Notes under the pieces: generated by a model
The model's database searches: none
Told to the model about the DNA's origin: nothing
Seen by the model: only the letters and a program-made list of their open reading frames with translations
Assembly (NCBI RefSeq): GCF_046237625.1
Contig: NZ_CP143545.1
Span: 1,426,001-1,490,000 of the forward strand
Direction: 5' to 3'
Length of the DNA stretch: 64,000 nucleotides
DNA from: Paraperibacillus esterisolvens
GTDB lineage: Bacteria > Bacillota > Bacilli > Bacillales > DSM-1321
In this document: positions 1 to 7,177 of the stretch, in pieces
How the letters are laid out: every line of letters begins with the position of its first letter
Numbering within the stretch: the first letter of the stretch is position 1
Position numbers and translations under genes: made by a program

Positions 1-1
1 A

Positions 2-235
2 AAATATCCATCAAGACTAAAGGAACGCTACAATCTGGAAACTATACCAGATGATCTCGCACAGCTGTTCGATGTAATCGGCAGCTTCAGGGGAGTCCTT
101 GCATCGAAGGGCATGGTGGATTATGATAAAACTGCCGAGCTGATCATCCGAGAGCTCCGGTCTGATAAGATGGGGCCAATCACGCTCGAAACTCCGGAGG
201 AAATGGCCGGGGAACCTGAAAATCAGGATAATTAA
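2..235 (+). CDS. rbgA: RbgA (YlqF) ribosome biogenesis GTPase, C-terminal fragment
   Basis: The window opens inside an open frame read from base 2 and closed by TAA at 233-235; the last 77 residues are present. RbgA is a circularly permuted GTPase needed for late 50S ribosomal subunit assembly in Bacillus. The GTPase motifs lie upstream of the window, so identification rests on the C-terminal tail (KYPSRLKERYNL near the start, SKGMVDYDKTAELIIRELR further on), which fits the RbgA C-terminal helical domain, and on its position directly before rnhB, as in B. subtilis. The acidic tail after this domain is the usual poorly conserved end. Identity is fairly secure; the start cannot be judged. Confidence 0.82.
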   Translation, partial: KYPSRLKERYNLETIPDDLAQLFDVIGSFRGVLASKGMVDYDKTAELIIRELRSDKMGPITLETPEEMAGEPENQDN

Positions 236-262
236 GAAACTTATTCTGCCATAAAAGCCTAG

Positions 263-307
263 AAAGGCCTGAATCCTTAAAATTATTTTTACTGGATCCG
301 GGCCTTT
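263..307 (+). terminator. Imperfect hairpin between rbgA and rnhB, possible weak terminator
   Basis: AAGGCC at 264-269 can pair with GGCCTT at 301-306, and ATCC with GGAT inside it, separated by a 3x3 internal loop and an AT-rich loop. No proper U-run follows, so it may be a weak terminator or processing structure rather than a full stop. Confidence 0.35.
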
Positions 308-350
308 ATGTGTAAAGCGGAATGACCGATAAATGAGGTAGGACGAATCC

Positions 351-1121
351 ATGATAATGACCATGAGTATCAAGCAGGCGGCAGATGCGCTTGCGCATGT
401 AAAAGAAATGCGGGACCCCTTTTTACAGGATTGTCTCCGTGACGCCCGAAGAGGGCTGAGAGAAGCTGCAGAGAGGCGCCAAAGGGCACTGCAGAAGGAA
501 GAGGAATCCGTCCGGAAGTTCGAAGAGATGTCACGCTATGAAAACCGGCTCAGGAGCGAGGGGTTCAGCCTGATTGCGGGCATCGATGAAGCCGGCCGCG
601 GCCCGCTTGCCGGTCCGGTGGTGGCTGCTGCGGTCATTCTGCCTCAGAACTTCTTTCTTGCCGGCCTGAATGACTCTAAACAGATACCAAAACAAAAGCT
701 CCGCTATTTTTATGAGTATATAAGAGAGCATGCATTATCTATTGGAATTGGCATCATCCATTCGGATGTAATAGATGAAATCAATATCTATCAGGCAGCA
801 AAGTCTGCGATGGTCCGAAGCATTGCCGATCTTGCAGAGACTCCTGATTATCTGCTTGTAGATGCTATGGAACTCCCGGCACCTTTCCCGCAGGAATCCA
901 TTATTAAAGGAGATGCTGCCAGCATTTCCATTGCTGCCGCCTCCATTATGGCAAAAGTAACACGGGATGAGATGATGAAGGAATATGGAAGTCATTTCCC
1001 GCAGTATAATTTTGCAAACAATGCCGGATATGGGACCCAGGAGCATCTTAAAGCCCTGGATGAATGCGGCCTGACGGCATGGCACCGCAAAAGCTTTGGC
1101 CCTGTAAAAGCATACATATAA
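351..1121 (+). CDS. rnhB: Ribonuclease HII
   Basis: RNase HII cleaves the RNA strand of RNA/DNA hybrids and removes single ribonucleotides from DNA; it acts in the cytoplasm. The 256-residue length is close to B. subtilis RnhB. The catalytic acidic residues are visible: D79-E80 in AGIDEAGRGPLAGPVV, and the later Asp in LLVDAMELP; SIIKGDAASISIAAASI and the C-terminal GYGTQEHL segment are family signatures. The first 70 residues form a charged helical N-terminal extension typical of the bacterial type-2 family. ATG 351 is preceded by GAGGTAGG at 335-342; further in-frame ATGs at 357 and 363 leave a six-base uncertainty. It follows rbgA as in B. subtilis. Confidence 0.96.
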   Translation: MIMTMSIKQAADALAHVKEMRDPFLQDCLRDARRGLREAAERRQRALQKEEESVRKFEEMSRYENRLRSEGFSLIAGIDEAGRGPLAGPVVAAAVILPQNFFLAGLNDSKQIPKQKLRYFYEYIREHALSIGIGIIHSDVIDEINIYQAAKSAMVRSIADLAETPDYLLVDAMELPAPFPQESIIKGDAASISIAAASIMAKVTRDEMMKEYGSHFPQYNFANNAGYGTQEHLKALDECGLTAWHRKSFGPVKAYI

Positions 1122-1149
1122 TATCAGCGTCAAAAAAGGAGGTGAGGGT

Positions 1150-2979
1150 ATGCAGTCAGGAATTATCCAGGCAATAGGAAACCGTGCAGCTTCGGTCTCC
1201 GCCACCGCCGCTTCCTTCCGGACCGGGCAGGTGGTGCTTGGTACCGTAAGCCGGCTGTATCCCAACCAGACAGCAGAGGTGAAAATTGGACAGACTAAGC
1301 TAACCGCTTCCATAGATGCCCCCCTGGAGGCAGGGAAAAGCTATTGGTTCAAAGTGGATGCGGATGACGGGGTAACAAAACTCAGGATCCTCGAATCCAA
1401 AATGAATCAGGGAGCAGGAGAGGCCGCACAGCTTGTGAAACTGCTGGGCCTTTCTCCCGGAAAAGAAAACATGTTCATTGCTGCATTCCTTCTTAAAAAG
1501 GGTATACCGATTCATCCTCAGAATTTCGGAAACATAATTTCCTGGGCCAGGACATCTGATGATCTTAAAGGAACACTGGAAATGGCCGGGATCCTGTCAG
1601 ACAAGAACCTCCCCATCACTGAGAAAAACCTGTCCGCTATTTTCCAGATGGAGAAGGGAAAATCACTGCATTCACTGCTTGCTTTGCTGGAGTCACAGCT
1701 TGGAGAAGAACCTCAAACATCAAAGGCGGGAATTGCCTTGAAGGAAGCCCTTGCCTCCGTCACCGGAATCAGCGCCAGGAGGATGGCAGAAAGCCTGCTG
1801 AACGAGCTGGCAGTACGCGCAGTATCCGGTGGCCATAACAGCAGGATTGCAATGCATGTGCTGCAGAGCTTTGGCTTCTTTGGAGAAGAGACGACGGAGG
1901 AAGCGCTGCATAGCGGCAAGGCAGCCTTCGAAACCCTGGACCCTGATCCGGACATACCCGTGAAGCAGCGCGGAACTCTGCTGCAGGACTTGAATCAGAA
2001 GTCCGGGAAGGAAGCAGGGCGCAATGCGGATACTTCATTGGGACAAACCAGTGTGCAAGCTGCTTCCGGGCAGCCTGAACATACAGAGCAGGATGGGGAC
2101 AGCCTGAAAAATGTAAGGAATCTGCTGCAAGGATTGATGAAGCATGAAACCCCAAGGGAGCCAGATGGGACTGCCGCTGCCCTCGGAAGATTGAAGTCAG
2201 GGTCACGAGAAGTGCCGGCAGCCTCCATGCAGCGACTTCAGTCAGCTGTCCTCTCTTACGCAGAGGGCAATACTCCTGAAATGCCGGCCGGCATTACAAA
2301 AGAGGAATGGAAATGGCTGTCTTCCCTCATGGCTGACCACGCAGACGAATTCGATTTTACCAGGGGCGGCGACGTGAAATCCTATCTGAAACAGATGATC
2401 TATACTCTTGGCCTTGACCACCTGTTCGAGCGGGCAGAAGCAAAAGACACGAATCACAGCATGATCAAACAGGCGCTGTCTGCCTTCCTGGACGGCCAGG
2501 AAAGTTCTGTTCTTAACAATACAGCTGAACAAATTCTGCAGAAATTGAGTGCACAAGCCCTGCTGTCGAATGAAAATGGACCATTACAGAATTTTGTCAT
2601 GCAGTTTCCAATCCCCCTTAACAAAGAATGGACGGATGTTACGATACAGTGGAATGGAAGAAAGAAAGATGATGGATCGGTAGATGCAGATTATTGCAGG
2701 GTTTTATTTTATCTCGAGCTTACTAACTTAAAGGGGACAGTCATTGATATGCAGGTGCAGAGCAGGATCGTTAAGCTGACAATTATCAACGAGCAAAATG
2801 CAGCCTTTAAGGAATCAGCGCAAAGATATGTACAGCCGCTCCGCAGAAGCTTACAAGAGATGGATTATACGCTGTCCTCCATTAATTTCGTCAGCCCGCC
2901 GGCTGAAGGCAGTGAAAAGAAGGCTGCCTATTCCTCCGCTGGCGGGCCGGCCTACAGCGGGGTGGATATCAGGATATGA
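1150..2979 (+). CDS. ylqG: YlqG, FliK C-terminal-like protein of unknown function
   Basis: Cytoplasmic 609-residue protein with no signal peptide or membrane segment. The gene sits between rnhB and ylqH as in B. subtilis, where its role is not established. The long middle (about residues 80-480) is low in recognisable motifs. Residues about 485-585 resemble the C-terminal Flg_hook (T3S4) domain of the hook-length protein FliK: a conserved strand (TVIDMQVQSRIVKLTI) then YVQPLRRSLQEMDYTLSSINF-like helix and strand. A strong RBS (AGGAGGTGAGGG, 1137-1148) precedes ATG 1150. The stop overlaps the ylqH start (ATGA), implying coupled translation. FliK contacts the FlhB cytoplasmic domain, and ylqH encodes such a domain, so the two products may interact; that is inference. 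Confidence 0.8.
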   Translation: MQSGIIQAIGNRAASVSATAASFRTGQVVLGTVSRLYPNQTAEVKIGQTKLTASIDAPLEAGKSYWFKVDADDGVTKLRILESKMNQGAGEAAQLVKLLGLSPGKENMFIAAFLLKKGIPIHPQNFGNIISWARTSDDLKGTLEMAGILSDKNLPITEKNLSAIFQMEKGKSLHSLLALLESQLGEEPQTSKAGIALKEALASVTGISARRMAESLLNELAVRAVSGGHNSRIAMHVLQSFGFFGEETTEEALHSGKAAFETLDPDPDIPVKQRGTLLQDLNQKSGKEAGRNADTSLGQTSVQAASGQPEHTEQDGDSLKNVRNLLQGLMKHETPREPDGTAAALGRLKSGSREVPAASMQRLQSAVLSYAEGNTPEMPAGITKEEWKWLSSLMADHADEFDFTRGGDVKSYLKQMIYTLGLDHLFERAEAKDTNHSMIKQALSAFLDGQESSVLNNTAEQILQKLSAQALLSNENGPLQNFVMQFPIPLNKEWTDVTIQWNGRKKDDGSVDADYCRVLFYLELTNLKGTVIDMQVQSRIVKLTIINEQNAAFKESAQRYVQPLRRSLQEMDYTLSSINFVSPPAEGSEKKAAYSSAGGPAYSGVDIRI

Positions 2980-3248
2980 AAGAAAGAGAGCAGCGTAAGA
3001 CAGCCATTGCCCTGAAATATGATGCAGAGAGGGAAAATGCCCCAAGAGTCACGGCCAAGGGAAAAGGGGCTGCAGCAGAAAATATCATTGAGACTGCAGA
3101 GTCAAGCGGTGTACCGGTCCAAGAAGATGCCTCGCTTGCAGGGATCCTCGGGGAGCTTGAAGTCAATCAGGCTATACCGGAGGATCTATACGGGGCTGTT
3201 GCCGAAGTATTCGCATTTATTTATAAAATTGACAAGGAAAGCCGTTAG
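2976..3248 (+). CDS. ylqH: YlqH, FlhB cytoplasmic-domain-like protein
   Basis: Small (90 residues) soluble protein homologous to the C-terminal cytoplasmic part of FlhB-type export proteins. It lines up with the end of the true FlhB in this window: TAIALKYD, VTAKGKG and QAIPEDLYGAVAEVFAFIYK match FAIALKYD, VVAKGVD and QAIPEEFFKAVAEILAYVYK of FlhB. It starts almost exactly where FlhB would be cut at its NPTH site, so it corresponds to the self-cleavage fragment without the membrane domain. The start overlaps the ylqG stop by four bases. Known from B. subtilis as ylqH; no function is assigned. Not a broken flhB: the frame is intact and the gene is conserved in position. Confidence 0.85.
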   Translation: MKEREQRKTAIALKYDAERENAPRVTAKGKGAAAENIIETAESSGVPVQEDASLAGILGELEVNQAIPEDLYGAVAEVFAFIYKIDKESR

Positions 3249-3274
3249 CTAACTTGTCTTCTGGGGGTTATACA

Positions 3275-4126
3275 ATGGAACTTCGCATCCTGGCAAAAAT
3301 AAAATCCAATATGAATTCGTTTACAGGGGCAGAGAAGAAGGTAGCTTCCTATATCCTTGAGCACCCGGAATTCATCCCGACCATGACGACCAGGGAGCTT
3401 GCTGTTCAGGCTGATGCAAGTGAGGCGAGCGTAGTCCGGTTCTGTAAAACTATCGGAGTGGGAAGCTTTAAGATGCTGAAGGTAGTACTGGCAAAAGAAA
3501 ACACACTGACCGATGAGAACATAAACAATTTCTCCCTGCTGAACAAAAAGGACAATCCTCAAAGCCTGTTCAATAAAGTAACCTATTTTAATAAAACCGC
3601 TTTAGAGCTATCATTGAACACCCTGGACAAGAAAGATTTTAATTCAGGTGTGGAAGTGATTAAAAATGCGGGGAAGATTGCCATATTTGGAGCAGGCGGT
3701 TCATACCCGCCCGCAATCGATGCCCAATATAAGTTTATGCGGCTTGGACTCAATGCGGCAGCCTCGTCAGATTTTCACTATATGGTCTCTTATATTGCGG
3801 CTATGAAAAAGGGAGATGTTTTCATTGCCATAAGCACGTCCGGCAAGACAAAAGAAATTCTACAGATGGCATCCTTTGCATCTGAGCATGGAATCACAGT
3901 GATTGCAATCACCTCCTTGAAGAAATCGCCGCTGTATAAAATTGCGGATATAAAGCTGTGCTTTCCCGATGTGGAAGAGGAATACAGGATAGGCAGCATC
4001 GCCTCAAGGATAGCCCAGCTGAATATCATAGATGGCCTATATTTAAGTATTTTCCATCAAATCGGGAGCAATATCATGGAATCATTCAATAAATCACGAA
4101 ATAAAGTCCTCCAGCAGAGAAAATAA
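3275..4126 (+). CDS. murR: MurR, RpiR-family transcriptional regulator of MurNAc use
   Basis: RpiR/MurR regulator of 283 residues: an N-terminal winged HTH (about 1-77, with TRELAVQADASEASVVRFCK as the helix-turn-helix) and a C-terminal SIS sugar-phosphate-binding domain (about 105-270, with IAIFGAGGSYPPA and FIAISTSGKTKEIL). Proteins of this type bind MurNAc-6-phosphate or related sugar phosphates and control murQ/murP. ATG 3275 is chosen over TTG 3254 because GGGGG at 3263-3267 is correctly spaced and the HTH begins right after it. It lies 26 bp after ylqH and just before murQP, which are likely its targets. The specific ligand is inferred from the neighbours; the family call is firm. Confidence 0.86.
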   Translation: MELRILAKIKSNMNSFTGAEKKVASYILEHPEFIPTMTTRELAVQADASEASVVRFCKTIGVGSFKMLKVVLAKENTLTDENINNFSLLNKKDNPQSLFNKVTYFNKTALELSLNTLDKKDFNSGVEVIKNAGKIAIFGAGGSYPPAIDAQYKFMRLGLNAAASSDFHYMVSYIAAMKKGDVFIAISTSGKTKEILQMASFASEHGITVIAITSLKKSPLYKIADIKLCFPDVEEEYRIGSIASRIAQLNIIDGLYLSIFHQIGSNIMESFNKSRNKVLQQRK

Positions 4127-4128
4127 GA

Positions 4129-4155
4129 CATTCTTCCAAGAATGCTTTTATTTTA
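4129..4155 (+). terminator. Putative terminator after murR
   Basis: CATTCTT (4129-4135) pairs with AAGAATG (4138-4144) in a tight hairpin followed by CTTTTATTTT. It would separate murR transcription from the promoter of murQ downstream. The stem is AU-rich, so termination may be partial. Confidence 0.5.
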
Positions 4156-4161
4156 AAGAAA

Positions 4162-4178
4162 TTGAAATTTTAATTCAA
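4162..4178 (+). promoter_or_regulatory. Palindrome upstream of murQ, candidate MurR operator
   Basis: TTGAAATTTTAATTCAA has five-base inverted arms (TTGAA/TTCAA) and resembles the AT-rich GAAAT...ATTC-type half sites bound by RpiR-family regulators in Firmicutes. It sits 18 bp upstream of the murQ -35 hexamer, next to the regulator gene. Binding by MurR is inference. Confidence 0.45.
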
Positions 4179-4195
4179 AATAGATTAAATTGTTA

Positions 4196-4224
4196 TTGAA
4201 TATTTACTTCTAAGTCAATATAAT
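4196..4224 (+). promoter_or_regulatory. Sigma-A promoter of murQP
   Basis: -35 TTGAAT (4196-4201) and consensus -10 TATAAT (4219-4224) are separated by exactly 17 bp. The predicted transcription start falls about 30 bp upstream of the murQ start codon. The cre site overlaps the 3' end of the -10 box. Confidence 0.8.
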
Positions 4225-4237
4225 GAAAGCGTATACA
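4223..4237 (+). promoter_or_regulatory. cre site (CcpA) overlapping the murQ promoter
   Basis: ATGAAAGCGTATACA matches the B. subtilis cre consensus WTGNAANCGNWNNCW at every position. It overlaps the last bases of the -10 box and the expected start site, a position from which CcpA-HPr(Ser-P) represses. This predicts glucose repression of the murQ-murP genes. Confidence 0.72.
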
Positions 4238-4262
4238 AAATATTTCGAAAAGTGGTGGCAAA

Positions 4263-5147
4263 GTGCTGGAGAACTTATCTACGGAAAAAAGGAACGACAA
4301 AACGATGACGCTAGATCAGCTGACTAGCTTAGAAGTGCTCCAAATTATGAATGAAGAGGATAAATCGGTTCCTGCTGCGATTGAAAAACAGCTTTCGCAG
4401 ATTGATAAATTGGTTACCGCCACAATTCATGCATTAAAGAACAATGGCCGGATTATATATTTAGGAGCGGGGACGAGCGGCAGGCTTGGGGTACTGGATG
4501 CTGCAGAATGCCCGCCGACCTTCGGTACACCACCGGGCCTTGTTGTAGGACTGATTGCAGGCGGAGAAAAGGCTTTTACTGCTGCAGTTGAAGGTGCGGA
4601 GGATTCTATGGAACTCGCTGCATCAGATCTGCAATCCATCAATCTCACGGCAAGCGATGTAGTCATCGGAATTGCAGCGAGCGGCAGGACTCCATATGTG
4701 ATTGGAGGGTTAAAATACGCGAAAGAAAAAGGAGGAGTCACAGGCAGCATATCCTGCAACACAAACTCTGAAATAAGCCGATTCAGCCTGATTCCAATTG
4801 AGATAGACACTGGAAGTGAAATCCTGACAGGATCGACAAGGCTGAAGGCAGGGACTGCGCAGAAGCTGGTTCTTAATATGATTTCGACGGCTTCCATGAT
4901 TGGCATCGGCAAAGTTTATAAAAACTTGATGGTCGATGTCCAGCCTACTAATAAAAAATTGGTAGAACGTTCCAAAAGGATTATAATGGAAGCTGCAGAA
5001 GTCGATTATGAGAAAGCTTCAGAACTTTACGATCAGGCAGGCGGCCATGTCAAGAAGGCAATCGTCATGGTACTGGCTGACTGCAATGCAGAAGAGGCCG
5101 GAAGAAGACTAGAGGCATCGGAAGGTTTTGTACGCAAAGCAATTTGA
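4263..5147 (+). CDS. murQ: N-acetylmuramic acid 6-phosphate etherase MurQ
   Basis: MurQ removes the lactyl ether from MurNAc-6-phosphate, giving GlcNAc-6-phosphate and D-lactate, the key step of peptidoglycan sugar recycling in the cytoplasm. The 294-residue protein carries the SIS-domain signature GAGTSGRLGVLDAAECPPTF (about residues 62-81, with the conserved catalytic-region Glu) and EGAEDS, plus GSTRLKAGTAQKLVLNMIST. The start is GTG 4263, supported by GGTGG at 4254-4258 and by alignment of the N-terminus (LSTEKRNDKT) with other MurQ proteins. murP follows after 30 bp. Promoter, cre site and possible MurR operator lie directly upstream. Confidence 0.95.
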   Translation: MLENLSTEKRNDKTMTLDQLTSLEVLQIMNEEDKSVPAAIEKQLSQIDKLVTATIHALKNNGRIIYLGAGTSGRLGVLDAAECPPTFGTPPGLVVGLIAGGEKAFTAAVEGAEDSMELAASDLQSINLTASDVVIGIAASGRTPYVIGGLKYAKEKGGVTGSISCNTNSEISRFSLIPIEIDTGSEILTGSTRLKAGTAQKLVLNMISTASMIGIGKVYKNLMVDVQPTNKKLVERSKRIIMEAAEVDYEKASELYDQAGGHVKKAIVMVLADCNAEEAGRRLEASEGFVRKAI

Positions 5148-5177
5148 TAATAAAGAAATGATATGGGGGGAAGAAGG

Positions 5178-6542
5178 ATGAGGAAGGAACAGCGCCTAGC
5201 GCAGGAAATCACTGCACAAACAGGCGGCGCCCAGAATATTCTCCGGGTGGCGCATTGTATGACAAGACTGAGGCTGCAATTTAAAAACCCGGACTTGGCA
5301 GATATCCAGGCTATCAAGAAAATTGATGGAGTGATGGGTGTCATTGAAGACGAAACCCTGCAGATTGTCCTGGGCCCCGGAATCGTAAATAAAGTGGCAG
5401 CAGAGATGAGCGAACTGACCGGCCTGCAGGCAGGAGAAGTTGCAGCGTCCAATGCAGACCTCGCGGATATAAGAAAATCAGAGATTAAAACACGCAATAA
5501 TACTCCTTTTAAAAATTTATTAAGAAGAATCGGCTCTATTTTCATACCTCTCATCCCTGCCCTTGTAGCATCAGGAATCATAAATGGTGCAGCAAACTTT
5601 GCCAAGAATGCCGGTGTTAACCCGGAAACCACCTGGATGCAGATCCTCCTGCTTCTTGGCGGGAGTGTATTTACTATTCTAAGCGTCCTGGTAGGCTGGA
5701 ATACAGCCAAAGAGTTTGGGGGAACTCCTGCCCTTGGTGCTATTGCCGGTGCCATCATCATCAACCCGGCGCTCGCTGCGATCAAGGTGTTTGGCGACCC
5801 GCTCGTCGTCGGGCGGGGCGGATTGTTTGCCGTCATTTTCGCTGCATGGCTGATGGCCGTTATTGAAAAACGGGCCCGCCGTTTTGTCCCCAATTCAGTC
5901 GATATCATCGTGACGCCGTTAATTACCGTCCTTGTTGTAGGCATCATTACATTGTTGGTGGTCCAGCCTGTTGCTGGAGTATTATCTGATGGAATTACAA
6001 AAGGAATTAATGGGGTCCTTGACATAGGCGGGGCATTTGCCGGAGCAGTGCTTGCAGGAACCTTCCTGCCGCTGGTCATGGTCGGTCTCCATCATGGACT
6101 CACACCGATCCATCTGGAGTTTATCAATAAACTTGATGCCACTCCTCTCCTTACCATCCTTGCAATGGGAGGGGCCGGCCAGGTTGGAGCCTCCATTGCC
6201 GTTTATGTGAAAACAAAAAATAAAATGCTTAAAAATATCATCAAGGGCGGTCTGCCTGTAGGATTCCTGGGAATTGGGGAGCCGCTGCTGTATGGGGTAA
6301 CACTTCCGCTTGGCCGTCCATTTTTAACCGCCTGTCTAGGAGCCGCATGCGGCGGGGCGTTCCAGGCCGTTATGAAAACGGCTTCAACTGGTATTGGTGT
6401 TTCAGGGATCTCGCTGACGCCTTTGATCGCTGACAATAAATTTGTTTACTATATCCTGGGACTGATCATAGCTTACGTATTTGGCTTTATCTTCACCTAT
6501 ACATTTGGATTTAAAGAAAGCATGGCAGATAATATGAGATAA
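5178..6542 (+). CDS. murP: PTS MurNAc transporter subunit EIIBC (MurP)
   Basis: Membrane permease of 454 residues that imports and phosphorylates an amino sugar. The N-terminal EIIB domain (about 1-80) has the phosphorylatable Cys27 in RVAHCMTRLRL; a linker leads to an EIIC domain (about 100-450) with about ten hydrophobic segments and GEPLLYGVTLPL near the C-terminal end. No EIIA domain is fused or encoded nearby, so, as for known MurP, phosphate must come from a glucose-type EIIA elsewhere. ATG 5178 is preferred over ATG 5163 because GGGGGGA (5165-5171) is correctly spaced only for it. Pairing with murQ and mupG argues for MurNAc or MurNAc-GlcNAc as substrate; glucose or trehalose permeases are related but less likely here. 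Confidence 0.88.
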   Translation: MRKEQRLAQEITAQTGGAQNILRVAHCMTRLRLQFKNPDLADIQAIKKIDGVMGVIEDETLQIVLGPGIVNKVAAEMSELTGLQAGEVAASNADLADIRKSEIKTRNNTPFKNLLRRIGSIFIPLIPALVASGIINGAANFAKNAGVNPETTWMQILLLLGGSVFTILSVLVGWNTAKEFGGTPALGAIAGAIIINPALAAIKVFGDPLVVGRGGLFAVIFAAWLMAVIEKRARRFVPNSVDIIVTPLITVLVVGIITLLVVQPVAGVLSDGITKGINGVLDIGGAFAGAVLAGTFLPLVMVGLHHGLTPIHLEFINKLDATPLLTILAMGGAGQVGASIAVYVKTKNKMLKNIIKGGLPVGFLGIGEPLLYGVTLPLGRPFLTACLGAACGGAFQAVMKTASTGIGVSGISLTPLIADNKFVYYILGLIIAYVFGFIFTYTFGFKESMADNMR

Positions 6543-6554
6543 GGATACAAAATG

Positions 6555-6590
6555 GCCCGGTGCACCTTACAGAAGGAGCGCCGGGCTTTC
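6555..6590 (+). terminator. Putative terminator after murP
   Basis: GCCCGGTGC (6555-6563) pairs with GCGCCGGGC (6578-6586) in a stable stem followed by TTTC. The U-run is short, so some readthrough toward mupG is possible. Confidence 0.5.
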
Positions 6591-6780
6591 ATCATTAAAT
6601 CTTTGGCTCTTTTCTAAGAGATTGTTGTTTTTTAAATAAGTCTGTGAGGGGATTTAATTATTGAGCAAGTGGACTTACGCTTCAGGCGCGAGACTCCTCT
6701 GTTCCAGCTCCGAACTGCTACCTTCGAGTCATAAGTCAAGCAGTCCATGGGAAGAACACCGCTTCCCTCGGCCTGCTCGC

Positions 6781-6927
6781 CTTATGCTTGGCTTTCGCAT
6801 AAGTGCGACTAAGCTTCTGCCTTCGCTGACGCTTGCCAATCAGCAAGTCTACTTTCGCTATCGCATAAGTGCGACTAAGCTTCTGTCTTCGCTTACGCTC
6901 GCCAATCAGCAAGTCTTCTTTATCAGG
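6781..6927 (+). repeat. Two 66-bp tandem repeats in the murP-mupG gap
   Basis: Copies at 6796-6861 and 6862-6927 begin with CGCATAAGTGCGACTAAGCT and differ at about four places in their first 55 bases. A hairpin CTTATGC/GCATAAG (6781-6787 with 6797-6803) opens the block. The preceding 6661-6780 (TCCAGCTCC, CTTCCCTCGGCC and similar) looks like a degraded member of GC-rich intergenic repeats common in Bacillus chromosomes. An open frame of 112 codons crosses this block, but it is made of repeats, lacks an RBS and is not taken as a gene. Confidence 0.7.
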
Positions 6928-7023
6928 TCGCTGCTTTTTAAAAATTTAATAGGTTTTATAAGATTTCCTCTTCAATCTGCACACATTTATTTAGTTTGAA
7001 AAGCACCGTTCTCCGCCTTTCAT

Positions 7024-7112
7024 TGCGGGAGCAGCGGGACAGGTGAGACCCCGCAGGCAAAGCCGAGGAGGCTCACCGCCCGCCCCTAAGGTCCGCGAGC
7101 GCCTGCAGTGGA
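7024..7112 (+). repeat. GC-rich structured Bacillus-type intergenic repeat
   Basis: Contains TGCGGG/CCCGCA (7024-7029 with 7050-7055) and GGTGAG/CTCACC (7042-7047 with 7072-7077), which interlock and are mutually exclusive or pseudoknot-like. The wording (GTGAGACCCCGCAGG, GAGGAGGCTCACCG, GCGCCTGCAGTGGAAATCC) is that of a dispersed intergenic element I recall from several Bacillus genomes. Its function is unknown to me. Confidence 0.6.
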
Positions 7113-7177
7113 AATCCACTTTCTTATTCTATTGCAACAATGTATGCAAAAACAGCTATTCATAAAGGAGGATAACA

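Noticed and set aside
2976..3248. ylqH as a truncated flhB pseudogene
   Set aside because: The frame is intact, the gene has a coupled start, and the same gene stands at this place in B. subtilis; full-length flhB is present at 36166-37248.
5033..6079. 348-codon open frame on the minus strand opposite murQ/murP
   Set aside because: It mirrors the codon pattern of the strongly supported plus-strand genes, has no RBS and gives a low-complexity Pro/Thr/Ala product.
6661..6999. 112-codon plus-strand frame across the murP-mupG gap
   Set aside because: Consists of degenerate intergenic repeats, including a duplicated 66-bp unit; starts at TTG without an RBS.
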